In this document: one piece after another, positions 44,975-53,749 of the stretch
Position numbering within the stretch: position 1 is the stretch's first letter
Layout of the letters: each line of letters starts with the position of its first letter
From: an uncultured Methanomethylovorans sp.
GTDB lineage: Archaea > Halobacteriota > Methanosarcinia > Methanosarcinales > Methanosarcinaceae
Assembly: GCF_963678545.1 (NCBI RefSeq)
Contig: NZ_OY782870.1
Span: 930,001 to 994,000, forward strand
Length of the DNA stretch: 64,000 nt
Direction: 5' to 3'
The notes under the pieces: model-generated
Told to the model about the DNA's origin: nothing
Database searches by the model: none
Seen by the model: the letters and a program-made list of their open reading frames with translations, nothing else
Program-made: the position numbers and the translations under genes

Positions 44975-44990
44975 TCGAAAGGTTTATATT
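44975..44990 (+). promoter_or_regulatory. Likely mtr operon promoter (BRE and TATA box)
   Basis: TCGAAAGG (BRE-like) followed by TTTATATT (44983-44990) is the best promoter match upstream of mtrE. Archaeal start sites lie about 22-27 bases after the TATA box, so transcription would begin near 45012, giving a leader of about 130 bases. Confidence 0.55.
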
Positions 44991-45028
44991 GACTCACCAT
45001 ATCAATTTCAAGCGACGGTAATATACTA

Positions 45029-45112
45029 CCATCATTAATGCCACTTTACTATGATGGACTAATATTATCTATCTCATGGGATTAATTCTACTCCTTTCTA
45101 GAATTTATCCCA
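45029..45112 (+). promoter_or_regulatory. Two hairpins in the mtr leader
   Basis: Hairpin 1: CCATCAT (45029-45035) pairs with ATGATGG (45051-45057) over a 15-base loop. Hairpin 2: TGGGATTAATTCTA (45077-45090) pairs with TAGAATTTATCCCA (45099-45112), 14 positions with one mismatch, over the loop CTCCTTTC. The loop can pair with part of the GGAGGA ribosome binding site of mtrE at 45135-45140. The structure may tune translation or stabilise the message. Confidence 0.6.
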
Positions 45113-45146
45113 CTGTTAGAAGATAAGATACGTAGGAGGAAAATAT

Positions 45147-46052
45147 ATGGACCCACTCATAGGTATGGGCGCGTTGGCACTAATGGGTGCTGCTGCTACA
45201 ATAGCAGGTGCATCCGAAGACCTGGAATCTGATATTGGATCCCAGAGTAACCCCAACTCACAAGTGCAACTTGCGCCCCAAATGTCGTATCCACATAGGA
45301 TCTATAATAAAGCTATTTCTGGAGAACCACCCTCGAATGCACTCATGTGCACTATTGGTGGAACTGTAGCTTATGTTTTGTTGAACTCCAATGTTTCTGC
45401 AGTGCTTGCCCTAACCATTGGATCATTGGTTGCAGCCATGGTACATGGAACATACGCAGTGACTTCATACATGGGTAGATGCTCAAGTCAGAAACGTTTC
45501 AAACAGATGGTTTATCTTGATGTGCTTCGTTCACACACGCCCCCTATTATGGGATACTCGTTTATAACCACGTTTACTATCCTTGTAGTATCCTACATTA
45601 TGATCACTGTTTTTGCTCATCCTTTCCCGCTTCCATTAATTGCATTCATTTGGGGAATCACTGTTGGTGCAATCGGTTCATCCACCGGTGACGTTCACTA
45701 TGGTGCTGAGCGTGAGTTCCAGGATGTGGAATTCGGAGCCGGTCTTAACACAGCAAACTCAGGAAAGATCGTAAGAAAAGCAGAGTCCGGTCTTAGGAGC
45801 AGTATGGATAACTCCTGGTTCTGTGCTAAATTTGGTGGACCAGTAACAGGTATCTCTTTTGGTATGACTGTGTTCCTCAGCGGATGGCTGACAGCTGCCT
45901 TTGATCCATCTAAAGGAATTGGTATTGCATGGGCATCAGTCATTGCAGGAGCTATCATGATATTAATTTTCATTATATACAACAGAAAGATGGAACTCCA
46001 TGCAAGAGAGGCATTCGGACCTTATAAAGAAGACAAAGGTGAAGCGGCATGA
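45147..46052 (+). CDS. mtrE: Tetrahydromethanopterin S-methyltransferase subunit E
   Basis: A 301-residue membrane subunit of the Mtr complex, which transfers the methyl group between tetrahydrosarcinapterin and coenzyme M and exports sodium. It has about six to seven membrane segments with a long, polar loop (GDVHYGAEREFQDVEFGAGL) in the second half. MtrC, D and E are thought to form the sodium channel. The ATG follows TAGGAGGA, the strongest ribosome binding site in the operon. It is the first gene of mtrEDCBAFGH, and its end overlaps mtrD by four bases. Confidence 0.97.
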   Translation: MDPLIGMGALALMGAAATIAGASEDLESDIGSQSNPNSQVQLAPQMSYPHRIYNKAISGEPPSNALMCTIGGTVAYVLLNSNVSAVLALTIGSLVAAMVHGTYAVTSYMGRCSSQKRFKQMVYLDVLRSHTPPIMGYSFITTFTILVVSYIMITVFAHPFPLPLIAFIWGITVGAIGSSTGDVHYGAEREFQDVEFGAGLNTANSGKIVRKAESGLRSSMDNSWFCAKFGGPVTGISFGMTVFLSGWLTAAFDPSKGIGIAWASVIAGAIMILIFIIYNRKMELHAREAFGPYKEDKGEAA

Positions 46053-46771
46053 TCGATATAGTAGGAATACTTACAGCTAACTTGCTGTATATACTATTCA
46101 TAACACTTGGAGGCATCCTGATTTCAGTTAGTGTTCACTTTGTGCCTGTGGGCGGTGCTCCTGCAGCAATGGCTCAGGCATGTGGTATTGGAACAGGTAC
46201 TGTTCAGCTGGCCGCAGGTGCAGGTCTTACAGGACTTGTCGTCGCCGGCTCAATGATGGCTGTTATTCCTGATAACCTTCCATTGATAGTTGCTTCCGGT
46301 GCAGTAGGCGGTATGATAATGATGTCTGTCACTATGATCGTAGGTAACTGGGTATACTTCTATGGAGTAGGCTGCCCCGCAGCATCAGCAAAAGTTAAAT
46401 ACGACCCAATTACAAAGGACAGGCAAGACCTCTACATATCCCAAGGTACAGAAGGCCATGCTATTCCAACCGTTTCATTCGTAAGCGGTGTTATCGGAGC
46501 TGCACTTGGTGGACTTGGCGGTGCTCTTGTATACTACGCACTTTTGAAGGTTCCCACAGGACTTACTCCAACAAACCTTGTAGGTCTTGCTGCAATGTAT
46601 GCAGTGGGTATATTCTTCGTGAACGCGGTTATTCCTTCCTATAACATAGGAGGAACTATCGAAGGTTTCCATGATCCTAAGTTCAAGAAGTGGCCAAAAG
46701 CAGCAATTACCTCATTGGTTGTAACTCTGCTCTGTGCCGTATTTGCAGTTATTAGTATTGGAGGTGTCTAA
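46049..46771 (+). CDS. mtrD: Tetrahydromethanopterin S-methyltransferase subunit D
   Basis: A 240-residue membrane subunit with about six hydrophobic helices, rich in Gly and Ala. Together with MtrC and MtrE it forms the membrane part of the sodium pump. The start ATG overlaps the mtrE stop (ATGA). The end lies one base before the mtrC start. Confidence 0.97.
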   Translation: MIDIVGILTANLLYILFITLGGILISVSVHFVPVGGAPAAMAQACGIGTGTVQLAAGAGLTGLVVAGSMMAVIPDNLPLIVASGAVGGMIMMSVTMIVGNWVYFYGVGCPAASAKVKYDPITKDRQDLYISQGTEGHAIPTVSFVSGVIGAALGGLGGALVYYALLKVPTGLTPTNLVGLAAMYAVGIFFVNAVIPSYNIGGTIEGFHDPKFKKWPKAAITSLVVTLLCAVFAVISIGGV

Positions 46772-46772
46772 G

Positions 46773-47585
46773 ATGTCCGGAGGAGGAACTGGAGGAGCTC
46801 ATGCAGCTATTGACCAGAACAAGCTCATCGCCTTTGGTGTCATAGGTGCCTTTGTTGGAATATACGCAGCTTATTTCCTGTCCGGTGTTGCAGGAGGAGC
46901 ATTATCAGTGCTCGGTGGCCTCGGTGCCGTATGCGCCACAATATGGGGTGCTGCAGCCGTTAGAAGAGTAGCAAGCTACGGTCTTGGTACTGGTGTGCCT
47001 TCTATTGGTATGCTGGCTCTGGGTATGGGTGTAGTTGCTGCAATGTTCGGTCTTGGGATCGGAGGAATTGCAGGACCTGTAGTTGCCGCGATAGTAGCAG
47101 CTTTTATTGGTTTTGTCATTGGTGTCTTTGCTAACAAGACTCTTGGTATGAATATACCTGTCATGGTTCAGTCAATGACAGAAATAGCCGTATCAGGTAC
47201 ACTCTTAATTATAGGACTCAGCGTTGCAATGACAGGCACTTTCATGTTTGATGTGGTGCTTTCAAAGGTAATAGCCACCGGTTATATTGCAGTGATCTAC
47301 ATTGCAGGCGGTATGGCTATGCTTCATCCATTCAATGCAAACCTTGGACCTGATGAAAGGCAGGACAGGACACTATACTGCGCACTAGAGAAAAGTGGCA
47401 TATCAGTTCTTATTGCAGGAATAGTAGCACTTGTGGCATTTAATCCATCTGCCGGTATGGTCACTATTCTGGTAGGCATATTCACCTGGTACATTGGCTT
47501 TACAGGTTTCTATACAAGGGTCAAGAGAGATGCTTACAAGGTTGTAGGAACAGGAATGTTGCCAACTGAGGAGGAATTGCAATGA
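46773..47585 (+). CDS. mtrC: Tetrahydromethanopterin S-methyltransferase subunit C
   Basis: A 270-residue membrane subunit with about seven to eight helices and a Gly-rich start ([13 protein letters not shown]). The ATG at 46773 follows GGAGG inside the end of mtrD. A longer frame from 46734 reads inside mtrD and is not used. The 3' end overlaps mtrB by four bases. Confidence 0.97.
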   Translation: MSGGGTGGAHAAIDQNKLIAFGVIGAFVGIYAAYFLSGVAGGALSVLGGLGAVCATIWGAAAVRRVASYGLGTGVPSIGMLALGMGVVAAMFGLGIGGIAGPVVAAIVAAFIGFVIGVFANKTLGMNIPVMVQSMTEIAVSGTLLIIGLSVAMTGTFMFDVVLSKVIATGYIAVIYIAGGMAMLHPFNANLGPDERQDRTLYCALEKSGISVLIAGIVALVAFNPSAGMVTILVGIFTWYIGFTGFYTRVKRDAYKVVGTGMLPTEEELQ

Positions 47586-47905
47586 GCATGGTACATGCAG
47601 CACCTGAAGTTCATTTGGTGCTTGATCCATTGAGTTCTTTATTGGCAGAGGAACGCCCTGACATTATACAATACTCAATGGACCCAATAATGGCAAAGCT
47701 CGATGAGCTTGATAAAATAGCAGATGATCTGGTGAACTCCCTTGCACCTGACAGACCACTTATGAACTCATTCCCAGGCCGTGAGAATACATCATATCTC
47801 GCTGGTATATACGGGAATTCTTTCTACGGAATAATTGTAGGTCTTGGAGTTGCAGGTCTGCTATTGATCGTATTGTATGTGCTAACATCGGTGGGAGTGA
47901 TGTAA
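47582..47905 (+). CDS. mtrB: Tetrahydromethanopterin S-methyltransferase subunit B
   Basis: A 107-residue subunit with a soluble N-terminal part ([20 protein letters not shown]) and one C-terminal membrane helix ([20 protein letters not shown]). In structures of Mtr, MtrB anchors to the central stalk of MtrA/F/G helices. Start overlaps mtrC (ATGA); GGAGG lies just upstream. Confidence 0.95.
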   Translation: MSMVHAAPEVHLVLDPLSSLLAEERPDIIQYSMDPIMAKLDELDKIADDLVNSLAPDRPLMNSFPGRENTSYLAGIYGNSFYGIIVGLGVAGLLLIVLYVLTSVGVM

Positions 47906-47906
47906 A

Positions 47907-48632
47907 ATGGTAGATAAAAGAGAACCAGCACCACAGTGGCCTGTACTTAAAGGTGAATATGAAGTAGGAGATGTAAAGAACTGTGTTGCAGTCATCACCC
48001 TGGGTTCACACCTGCCGGGCGGTCCAATGCTGGCTGCAGGTGCCTGTATTGCTGGTCCCTGTAAGACAGAGAACCTGGGTATAGAGAAGGTAGTTGTACA
48101 CATAATTTCCAACCCTAACATAAGGTATCTCCTTGTAACCGGTTCCGAGGTCAAAGGACACATTACCGGTGACTCAATGTTGGCTCTGCATAAAAATGGT
48201 GTCAAGGACAACAGGATCGTTGGTGCTATAGGTGCTATTCCATATATCGAGAACCTTACGGCTGAAGCTGTCGAGAGGTTCCAGAAACAGGTAGAAGCTG
48301 TTAATTTCATAGGAACAGAAGATGTCAATGCAATAGTAGCAAAGATAAAAGAATATGCTGCAAAAGATCCTGGTGCTTATGATGCTGATCCTATGATCCT
48401 TAAGGTAGGAGGATCCGAAGGAGAAGAGAAAACAGAGGCAGGCGGCCTAAAACCAATGGCTGCAGAGTTGGCTACTGTAAGAAGCCGTATACTTGCCATC
48501 AACAGAGAAATGATGGGTATCGGTAACCTCAACAAGTTCCATGCTGGTGTACATGCCGGTAAAGTCGAAGGTATAATGATCGGTTTGGGCATTACTTTGA
48601 CACTACTCGGTCTGCTACTGGGAGGTAACTAA
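47907..48632 (+). CDS. mtrA: Tetrahydromethanopterin S-methyltransferase subunit A (corrinoid subunit)
   Basis: A 241-residue corrinoid-bearing subunit. The N-terminal cytoplasmic domain binds a cobamide whose cobalt is ligated by a conserved His; here that is His85 in [10 protein letters not shown]. The methyl group is carried on this cobalt between the MtrH site and coenzyme M. The C-terminus has one membrane helix ([21 protein letters not shown]). It begins one base after the mtrB stop. Confidence 0.97.
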   Translation: MVDKREPAPQWPVLKGEYEVGDVKNCVAVITLGSHLPGGPMLAAGACIAGPCKTENLGIEKVVVHIISNPNIRYLLVTGSEVKGHITGDSMLALHKNGVKDNRIVGAIGAIPYIENLTAEAVERFQKQVEAVNFIGTEDVNAIVAKIKEYAAKDPGAYDADPMILKVGGSEGEEKTEAGGLKPMAAELATVRSRILAINREMMGIGNLNKFHAGVHAGKVEGIMIGLGITLTLLGLLLGGN

Positions 48633-48633
48633 G

Positions 48634-48867
48634 ATGGCTGAAGAATTTGAATACGGGAAAGGTGTCCCTATGGTCATTGAGCCTCAGATGGGGCCCATTG
48701 ATGGTGTTGTAGCGGATGTAAGGGCCCGTGCGCAGCTTATTGCAAGGAACCAGAAGCTTGATTCTGGTGTAGCTGCAGCAGGAATAGTTGGGTTTGCTGC
48801 TGGATTTATATTTGCCATTCTGATGGCAGTAGTTCTCCCATTGATTATCTGGCAGGTGATTTACTAA
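48634..48867 (+). CDS. mtrF: Tetrahydromethanopterin S-methyltransferase subunit F
   Basis: A 77-residue subunit that resembles the C-terminal part of MtrA: a short soluble part ([20 protein letters not shown]) and one membrane helix. It packs in the stalk with MtrA, B and G. GGAGG precedes the ATG inside the end of mtrA. Confidence 0.95.
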   Translation: MAEEFEYGKGVPMVIEPQMGPIDGVVADVRARAQLIARNQKLDSGVAAAGIVGFAAGFIFAILMAVVLPLIIWQVIY

Positions 48868-49097
48868 TGACTGACAGAAGCGATAGAGTACCAAGTGTGG
48901 TTGTAGACCCTGCAGATTTCGCTGAAGTGTTAACGAGACTTAACAAGATAGATGAGAAGATAGAGTTCGTTCACAGTGAAGTTGCACAGAGAATAGGTAA
49001 GAAAGTAGGAAGGGACATTGGAATACTGTATGGAGCCGTTGCTGGAATACTAATATTCCTTGTTTACTTGTCAATAAGACCGTGGTTGTTTGGATAA
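48867..49097 (+). CDS. mtrG: Tetrahydromethanopterin S-methyltransferase subunit G
   Basis: A 76-residue subunit: an amphipathic helix (FAEVLTRLNKIDEKIEFVHS) followed by one membrane helix near the C-terminus. It overlaps the mtrF stop by one base (TAATG). Confidence 0.95.
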   Translation: MTDRSDRVPSVVVDPADFAEVLTRLNKIDEKIEFVHSEVAQRIGKKVGRDIGILYGAVAGILIFLVYLSIRPWLFG

Positions 49098-49112
49098 AAG
49101 AGGTGTTTACAG

Positions 49113-50069
49113 ATGTTCAGATTTGATAAAAAGCAAGAGGTATTCGAAGTAGGCAACGTCAAGTTCGGTGGCCAGCCAGGCGAATATCCAACAGTACTTA
49201 TTGGAACTATGTTCTATGGAAGACACAAGATCGTGTCTGATGAAGACAAAGGTATCTTCGACAAAGCAGCTGCAGATAAACTGTGGCATGATATCGAAGC
49301 AATGGGCGCAGTTACAGGTAACCCATATGTGAACCAGATCGTGGGAGAAACACCTGAAGCTATAAAGAAGTACATCGACTGGTTTATAGAGATCGATGAT
49401 AAGACCCCATTCCTCATCGACTCATCTGCCGGTTCAGTACGTGCAGCCGCTGCAGAATACGTTACAGAGATAGGAGTTGCAAAGAGAGCTATCTACAACT
49501 CTATCAATGGAAGTATCGATGCAACCGAGATCGAAGCCATCGCAGACAGTGATATTGATGCAGCTATTGTGCTTGCATTCAATGCAACTGACCCAACCCT
49601 CAAGGGAAAGATGGAGATTCTGGAAGTCGGCGGTCCTGGACAGGACAAGGGTATGCTGCAGGTCGCAAAGGAATGCGGTATCACAAAACCCATCATTGAT
49701 GTAGCAGCAATGCCTCTTGGTGCTGGTGCTGGTCCATCCATGAGAATGGTCGTAGCTGTAAAAGGACACCTTGGTCTGCCTGTTGGCGGAGGATTCCACA
49801 ACATCGCATCAGCATGGGACTGGATGAAGAAGTACAAGAAAACCTTTGCCACAAAGGAAGAGAAACAGGCAATCTACATGCCATCTGATATAGGAACCAA
49901 CCTCGTTCCACAGGCATTGGGATGCGACTACGTGCTCTACGGTCCGATCGAGAACACAAACATGGTTTTCCCTGCAGTAGCAATGGTAGACCTCATGCTC
50001 GGAGAGACTGCAAAAGAGCTGGGACTTGAGATCAAGGATCCCAACCACCCAATATACAAACTGGTATAA
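49113..50069 (+). CDS. mtrH: Tetrahydromethanopterin S-methyltransferase subunit H
   Basis: A 318-residue soluble methyltransferase subunit that moves the methyl group between tetrahydrosarcinapterin and the corrinoid of MtrA. It is a TIM-barrel protein of the pterin-binding (DHPS-like) type, with the segments PFLIDSSAGSVRAAAAEYV, NSINGSID and AMPLGAGAGPSMRM. AGAGGTG lies upstream of the ATG. It ends the operon; its last codons form the left arm of the terminator. Confidence 0.97.
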   Translation: MFRFDKKQEVFEVGNVKFGGQPGEYPTVLIGTMFYGRHKIVSDEDKGIFDKAAADKLWHDIEAMGAVTGNPYVNQIVGETPEAIKKYIDWFIEIDDKTPFLIDSSAGSVRAAAAEYVTEIGVAKRAIYNSINGSIDATEIEAIADSDIDAAIVLAFNATDPTLKGKMEILEVGGPGQDKGMLQVAKECGITKPIIDVAAMPLGAGAGPSMRMVVAVKGHLGLPVGGGFHNIASAWDWMKKYKKTFATKEEKQAIYMPSDIGTNLVPQALGCDYVLYGPIENTNMVFPAVAMVDLMLGETAKELGLEIKDPNHPIYKLV

Positions 50070-50092
50070 TCATACCAGTTTACCTTCTTTTT
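50058..50092 (+). terminator. mtr operon terminator
   Basis: AAACTGGTAT (50058-50067) and ATACCAGTTT (50072-50081) form a perfect 10-bp stem around a 4-base loop, followed by a T-rich run (50084-50092). The stop codon of mtrH lies at the tip of the left arm. Confidence 0.85.
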
Positions 50093-50229
50093 TAATACTC
50101 TTGAATCTGTTTTGGCTGGATCTATTTTTTCTAATCCTAGTAGATACTGATGAGATTGCAATTCTAATTATCAGAGAATATATTCATCTAACTTATATTG
50201 ATTTCATAGGTCATATTAAAAAAATGTAA

Positions 50230-50258
50230 CTCGGTGGCCCCACTCCCCACCCGCTCAC
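50230..50258. other. GC-rich island in the intergenic region after mtr
   Basis: About 29 bases with some 70 percent G+C (GGTGGCCCCACTCCCCACCC in the middle) stand in otherwise very AT-rich DNA between the mtr terminator and the next gene. It does not fold into a tRNA or a clear hairpin by eye. It may be part of a small RNA or an inserted fragment. Confidence 0.3.
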
Positions 50259-50363
50259 ATGAAAGGACACTTTCTCCTTTATATCAGGTTTTTATGTACA
50301 ACTATTTAAATGTAACTGATTTATTGGAAAGATTAATATCATAATGTGCAAATTCATGAGTCC

Positions 50364-50930
50364 ATGACAGATGTGATGCTTCTCTGGGATGCGCCCCTAC
50401 TATTTGAAAAATTGTTTGTAGAATATGGTATTAAGTGCCAGCGTGTATCAGCTGAATCTATCAGTACTCCTTTTCTACCACCGTGCAAATGCCTTGTTCT
50501 TCCCACAGGTTTTGCCAATTTGGCATATACTTCCACTCAAAAGGGTGTTGCAAATAACAAGGACAAGATCGAAAAATTTGTAAAAAAAGGAGGTACGCTA
50601 ATCATATTTGGACCAATGGTACCGGAATATACCTTTGATTGGTTACCTTTCAAATTGAAATATATTCAAGAGCAGGGATTTGGAGCAGTACAGAGGATTG
50701 AGGGGCAAGATGCCATCTGTGTGATCGATAAACACGTCAGTGAAGTAGAATATGACGGTTATTTTGTTGACACAGATGCAAAGGTTGTGTTTATTGATGA
50801 AAAGAACAGGCCATTAATGGTTTCAAAAGATATGGGAAAGGGCAAGATCATAGCTTGTTCTATTCATGAGTTCCCATCAAAAGAGTTTCTTCAATGTATT
50901 ATACAAATATCTTCAAGCTGCAAGATCTGA
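50364..50930 (+). CDS. Glutamine amidotransferase-like fold protein, unknown function
   Basis: A 188-residue protein that resembles the class I glutamine amidotransferase-like/biotin-ligase N-terminal fold: a start with MLLWDAPLLFEKLFVEYGIK, a middle KCLVLPTGFA strand and loop, and KFVKKGGTLIIFGP. The nucleophile Cys expected after the strand appears absent (VLPTGFANLA), so catalysis is doubtful. An upstream GTG at 50346 could add six residues. It converges with the short gene at 50937. Function unknown. Confidence 0.65.
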   Translation: MTDVMLLWDAPLLFEKLFVEYGIKCQRVSAESISTPFLPPCKCLVLPTGFANLAYTSTQKGVANNKDKIEKFVKKGGTLIIFGPMVPEYTFDWLPFKLKYIQEQGFGAVQRIEGQDAICVIDKHVSEVEYDGYFVDTDAKVVFIDEKNRPLMVSKDMGKGKIIACSIHEFPSKEFLQCIIQISSSCKI

Positions 50931-50936
50931 TTATTT

Positions 50937-51245
50937 TCAGAACTCTTTTTGCAGCTTATCAATCTCATCTTGTGCATCTGTCATCTTAAGTACAAAAATT
51001 CCAAAACAAGGCTTTATGAATTGGAATATTACATCTTTTCCTTTTACTCCTACAGGAATCTTTTCAGATCCAATAAGTTTCATACCCTTTATATGGTATC
51101 CTCCAGGTACGTGGAATACTTTGTCCGAGTTTTCTACTATGTATTTTTCGCTTTGTGAGGGAGTAACCCCACTAACCAGGATTTCGTAAGGTATATTTTT
51201 TGAACAAGATGATCTCGACATGTTACCACTCATTCCATTATGCAC
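50937..51245 (-). CDS. Small conserved protein, unknown function, coupled to purM
   Basis: A 102-residue soluble protein whose GTG at 51245 directly follows the purM stop (TGAGTG); an ATG at 51221 (MSRSSCSKN) behind GGTAAC is also possible. The middle contains GGYHIKGMKLIGSEKIPVGV, then a beta-rich part and a charged helix end. I do not recognise the family. The tight arrangement suggests it is translated together with purM in a lysC-purM-orf unit. Confidence 0.6.
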   Translation of the reverse strand: MHNGMSGNMSRSSCSKNIPYEILVSGVTPSQSEKYIVENSDKVFHVPGGYHIKGMKLIGSEKIPVGVKGKDVIFQFIKPCFGIFVLKMTDAQDEIDKLQKEF

Positions 51246-52247
51246 TCATACTATTATGAGTTCTTTTACTTTAATCCCAGAGTTTATAATTTTTCCTACG
51301 ATTTTACCACCTGTAAGTTCAACTGCCTTTGCAGCATCTTTTTCTGGAATAACTATCAAAAAGCCCATTCCCATGTTGAATGTCTTATACATTTCCAGCT
51401 CATCCACATTGCCTTCTTTCTGAAGGAACTTAAAGACATCGTTGGGTTCGATGGGGTCAGAAATATCGAATCCGAGGTTAGTGATCCTTTGGAGTTTTAA
51501 GAGGCCACTTCCTGTGATGTGAGCCAGCCCGTGCACATCACATTCCTTTACCACATCAAGTACTTCCATGTATATTCTGGTAGGAATGATCAACTCTTCA
51601 CCAATTGTTGTAGAAGTATTGCATGGGAATGGATCCTCATAAGAATATCCTGATCCTTCTACAATCTTACGTACCAGAGAATAACCATTGCTATGTATTC
51701 CGCTGCTGGGTATACCTACAAGTACATCACCAACCTGAACTTTTTCGCCGGTGATCACTTTCTCCTTTTTTACAATTCCGAGGCATGTGCCTGCAAGATC
51801 AAAACCCTTTATGATATCTGGGAGAGTAGCAGTCTCACCGCCTACTATGGACATGCGGGAAAACTCTGCACCTTTTCTCAATCCTTCACCGATTTGAGTT
51901 GCAAATGCTTCATCATGGCCTTCAAGAGCAAGATAATCAACAAAAGCTACAGGTTCAGCTCCAATGGCCAGTATATCGTTAACATTCATGGCAATGCAGT
52001 CTATTCCAACTGTATCCCATTTTTTAATTGCATTTGCAATGAGTACTTTTGAACCAACTCCATCAGTTGTCATTGCAAGTGCATGTTCTCCAAAATCCAG
52101 CAGACCTGCATAATGGCCTATATTTGTCAGCGGAGCGCCTAGACCTTTGCGAACATAGGTCATTTTACTGGTAAGAGCCCTTATGGTGCTCTCCTCTTTT
52201 TTAATATCCACGCCAGATTCTGCGTATGTGAGATGCTTTTCACTCAT
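51246..52247 (-). CDS. purM: Phosphoribosylformylglycinamidine cyclo-ligase
   Basis: A 333-residue AIR synthetase that closes the imidazole ring in purine synthesis, using ATP. The family features YAESGVDIKKEE, MTTDGVGSKVLIA (ATP/Mg-binding Asp), MNVNDILAIGAEP and GIPSSGIHSNGYSLVR are all present. The ATG at 52247 overlaps the lysC stop (ATGA), so both are coupled despite different pathways. Confidence 0.93.
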   Translation of the reverse strand: MSEKHLTYAESGVDIKKEESTIRALTSKMTYVRKGLGAPLTNIGHYAGLLDFGEHALAMTTDGVGSKVLIANAIKKWDTVGIDCIAMNVNDILAIGAEPVAFVDYLALEGHDEAFATQIGEGLRKGAEFSRMSIVGGETATLPDIIKGFDLAGTCLGIVKKEKVITGEKVQVGDVLVGIPSSGIHSNGYSLVRKIVEGSGYSYEDPFPCNTSTTIGEELIIPTRIYMEVLDVVKECDVHGLAHITGSGLLKLQRITNLGFDISDPIEPNDVFKFLQKEGNVDELEMYKTFNMGMGFLIVIPEKDAAKAVELTGGKIVGKIINSGIKVKELIIV

Positions 52248-53650
52248 TGACAACCCTCAGTAAATTCACGATGTAATGCCCTCACGGCATTAATTGCATC
52301 CTTTGAGCTAACAGCAAAGGATATGTTGTGCTGTGATGAGCCCTGGCTTATCATTATCACATTTACCTTCGCTTTGCCTAGTATACCAAAGACCCTGCCA
52401 GCAACTCCTGGAGTGCCATCCATACCCGCACCCACGACTGCTACAGCACATATATCACGGTCATAAATAACATCTCCTACTACATCTCTGTTGAACTCGG
52501 AGTGTACAGCATTGACCGCAGTTTCCAGTTGCTCTTCCATAACAACCAGGGACATATTTGCTTCTGAAGAGCCCTGACTAATCATAATTATATTTACTCC
52601 CGCTTTTGCAAGGCTTGTGAACACTCTGGCAGCTGTGCCGATAGTACCCATCATACCTGCACCACAAATGTTTATCAAGGCCACGTTTTTGATAAGCGTC
52701 ACGGCTTTTACCACATCCTGGCTTGGTACCTGGTCAGCTACTATAAGAGTACCTTCAAAGGAGGGCTCAAAAGTATTTTTCACTCTTACTGGTATCCTGT
52801 GTTTTATAGCTGGTTCTATTGTCCTGGGGTGCAGTACCTTTGCACCAAAATATGAGAGCTCCATAGCTTCGATATATGATATCTGGGCCAAAGGCTTTGC
52901 TTCAGGCACTATTTTTGGATCAGAAGTCATTATTCCATGCACTTCTTTCCACAACCATATCTCATCGGCATGGACTGCTGCTCCAATTATTGAGGCTGAG
53001 AAATCAGAACCGCTTCTTCCAAGAGTTGTAATAATTCCTGTCTCGTTCTCTGCAATGAAACCAGTGACAACAGTTACTATTGAACAGTCAAGTAAAGGGG
53101 ATAATCTTTCATTAATTAAGTCATAGGTTTTTTCAAGGGGCCGTGCATTCCCATAATTGTCATCTGTGACGATACCGGCGCCTCCACCGGTAAACCATTC
53201 AGAATCAATACCAAGAGATCTGATGGAACCACTTACTATGGGTGCAGCAAGCCTTTCTCCATAAGAAGAAATATAATCTATGGAACGCGGAGTAAGTTCT
53301 CCTAGATAACATATCCCTATCAGAGCTTTTTCCAGTTCATCTAACCGTAGATCTATTACCTCTATAGTTTCGGAGATAATCATTTCGTCATCTATCGCAG
53401 CATGTATGGCATCATAATGCTTTTTAGTGATATCCGCTATAAATTCCTTGACCTGAGAGACGTTACTGTTCTTTGAAACATCTTTTGCTGTTCCCAAAAG
53501 CCCATCTGTAATGCCACCAAGTGCGGATGTGACTGCAACAAGCTTGTCACCTTTGTCATGGAAGCCTTTCAGAAGCGTAGCAACATGACGGATCTTTTCT
53601 CCATTTGCTACGGAGGTACCACCAAATTTCATTACGATTCTCATATTCAT
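52244..53650 (-). CDS. lysC: Aspartate kinase
   Basis: A 468-residue aspartokinase, first enzyme of the aspartate pathway to lysine, threonine and methionine. KFGGTSVAN near residue 9 is the kinase signature, with TTLGRSGSDFSA as the ATP/aspartate region near 230. Two ACT domains (about 320-465; each with VIMISQGSS/IIMISQGSS) give feedback control by end products. ATGs at 53650 and 53644 are equally possible starts. It shares its transcript with purM. Confidence 0.92.
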   Translation of the reverse strand: MNMRIVMKFGGTSVANGEKIRHVATLLKGFHDKGDKLVAVTSALGGITDGLLGTAKDVSKNSNVSQVKEFIADITKKHYDAIHAAIDDEMIISETIEVIDLRLDELEKALIGICYLGELTPRSIDYISSYGERLAAPIVSGSIRSLGIDSEWFTGGGAGIVTDDNYGNARPLEKTYDLINERLSPLLDCSIVTVVTGFIAENETGIITTLGRSGSDFSASIIGAAVHADEIWLWKEVHGIMTSDPKIVPEAKPLAQISYIEAMELSYFGAKVLHPRTIEPAIKHRIPVRVKNTFEPSFEGTLIVADQVPSQDVVKAVTLIKNVALINICGAGMMGTIGTAARVFTSLAKAGVNIIMISQGSSEANMSLVVMEEQLETAVNAVHSEFNRDVVGDVIYDRDICAVAVVGAGMDGTPGVAGRVFGILGKAKVNVIMISQGSSQHNISFAVSSKDAINAVRALHREFTEGCQ

Positions 53651-53749
53651 ATCACATTTTCTGCAGTTATGGATTGCACTATAAAGAAGATGGTGCGATA
53701 TAAAGATTATGAATCTATTTAAAAACCAGGCAAAATATATCTTTTGATC

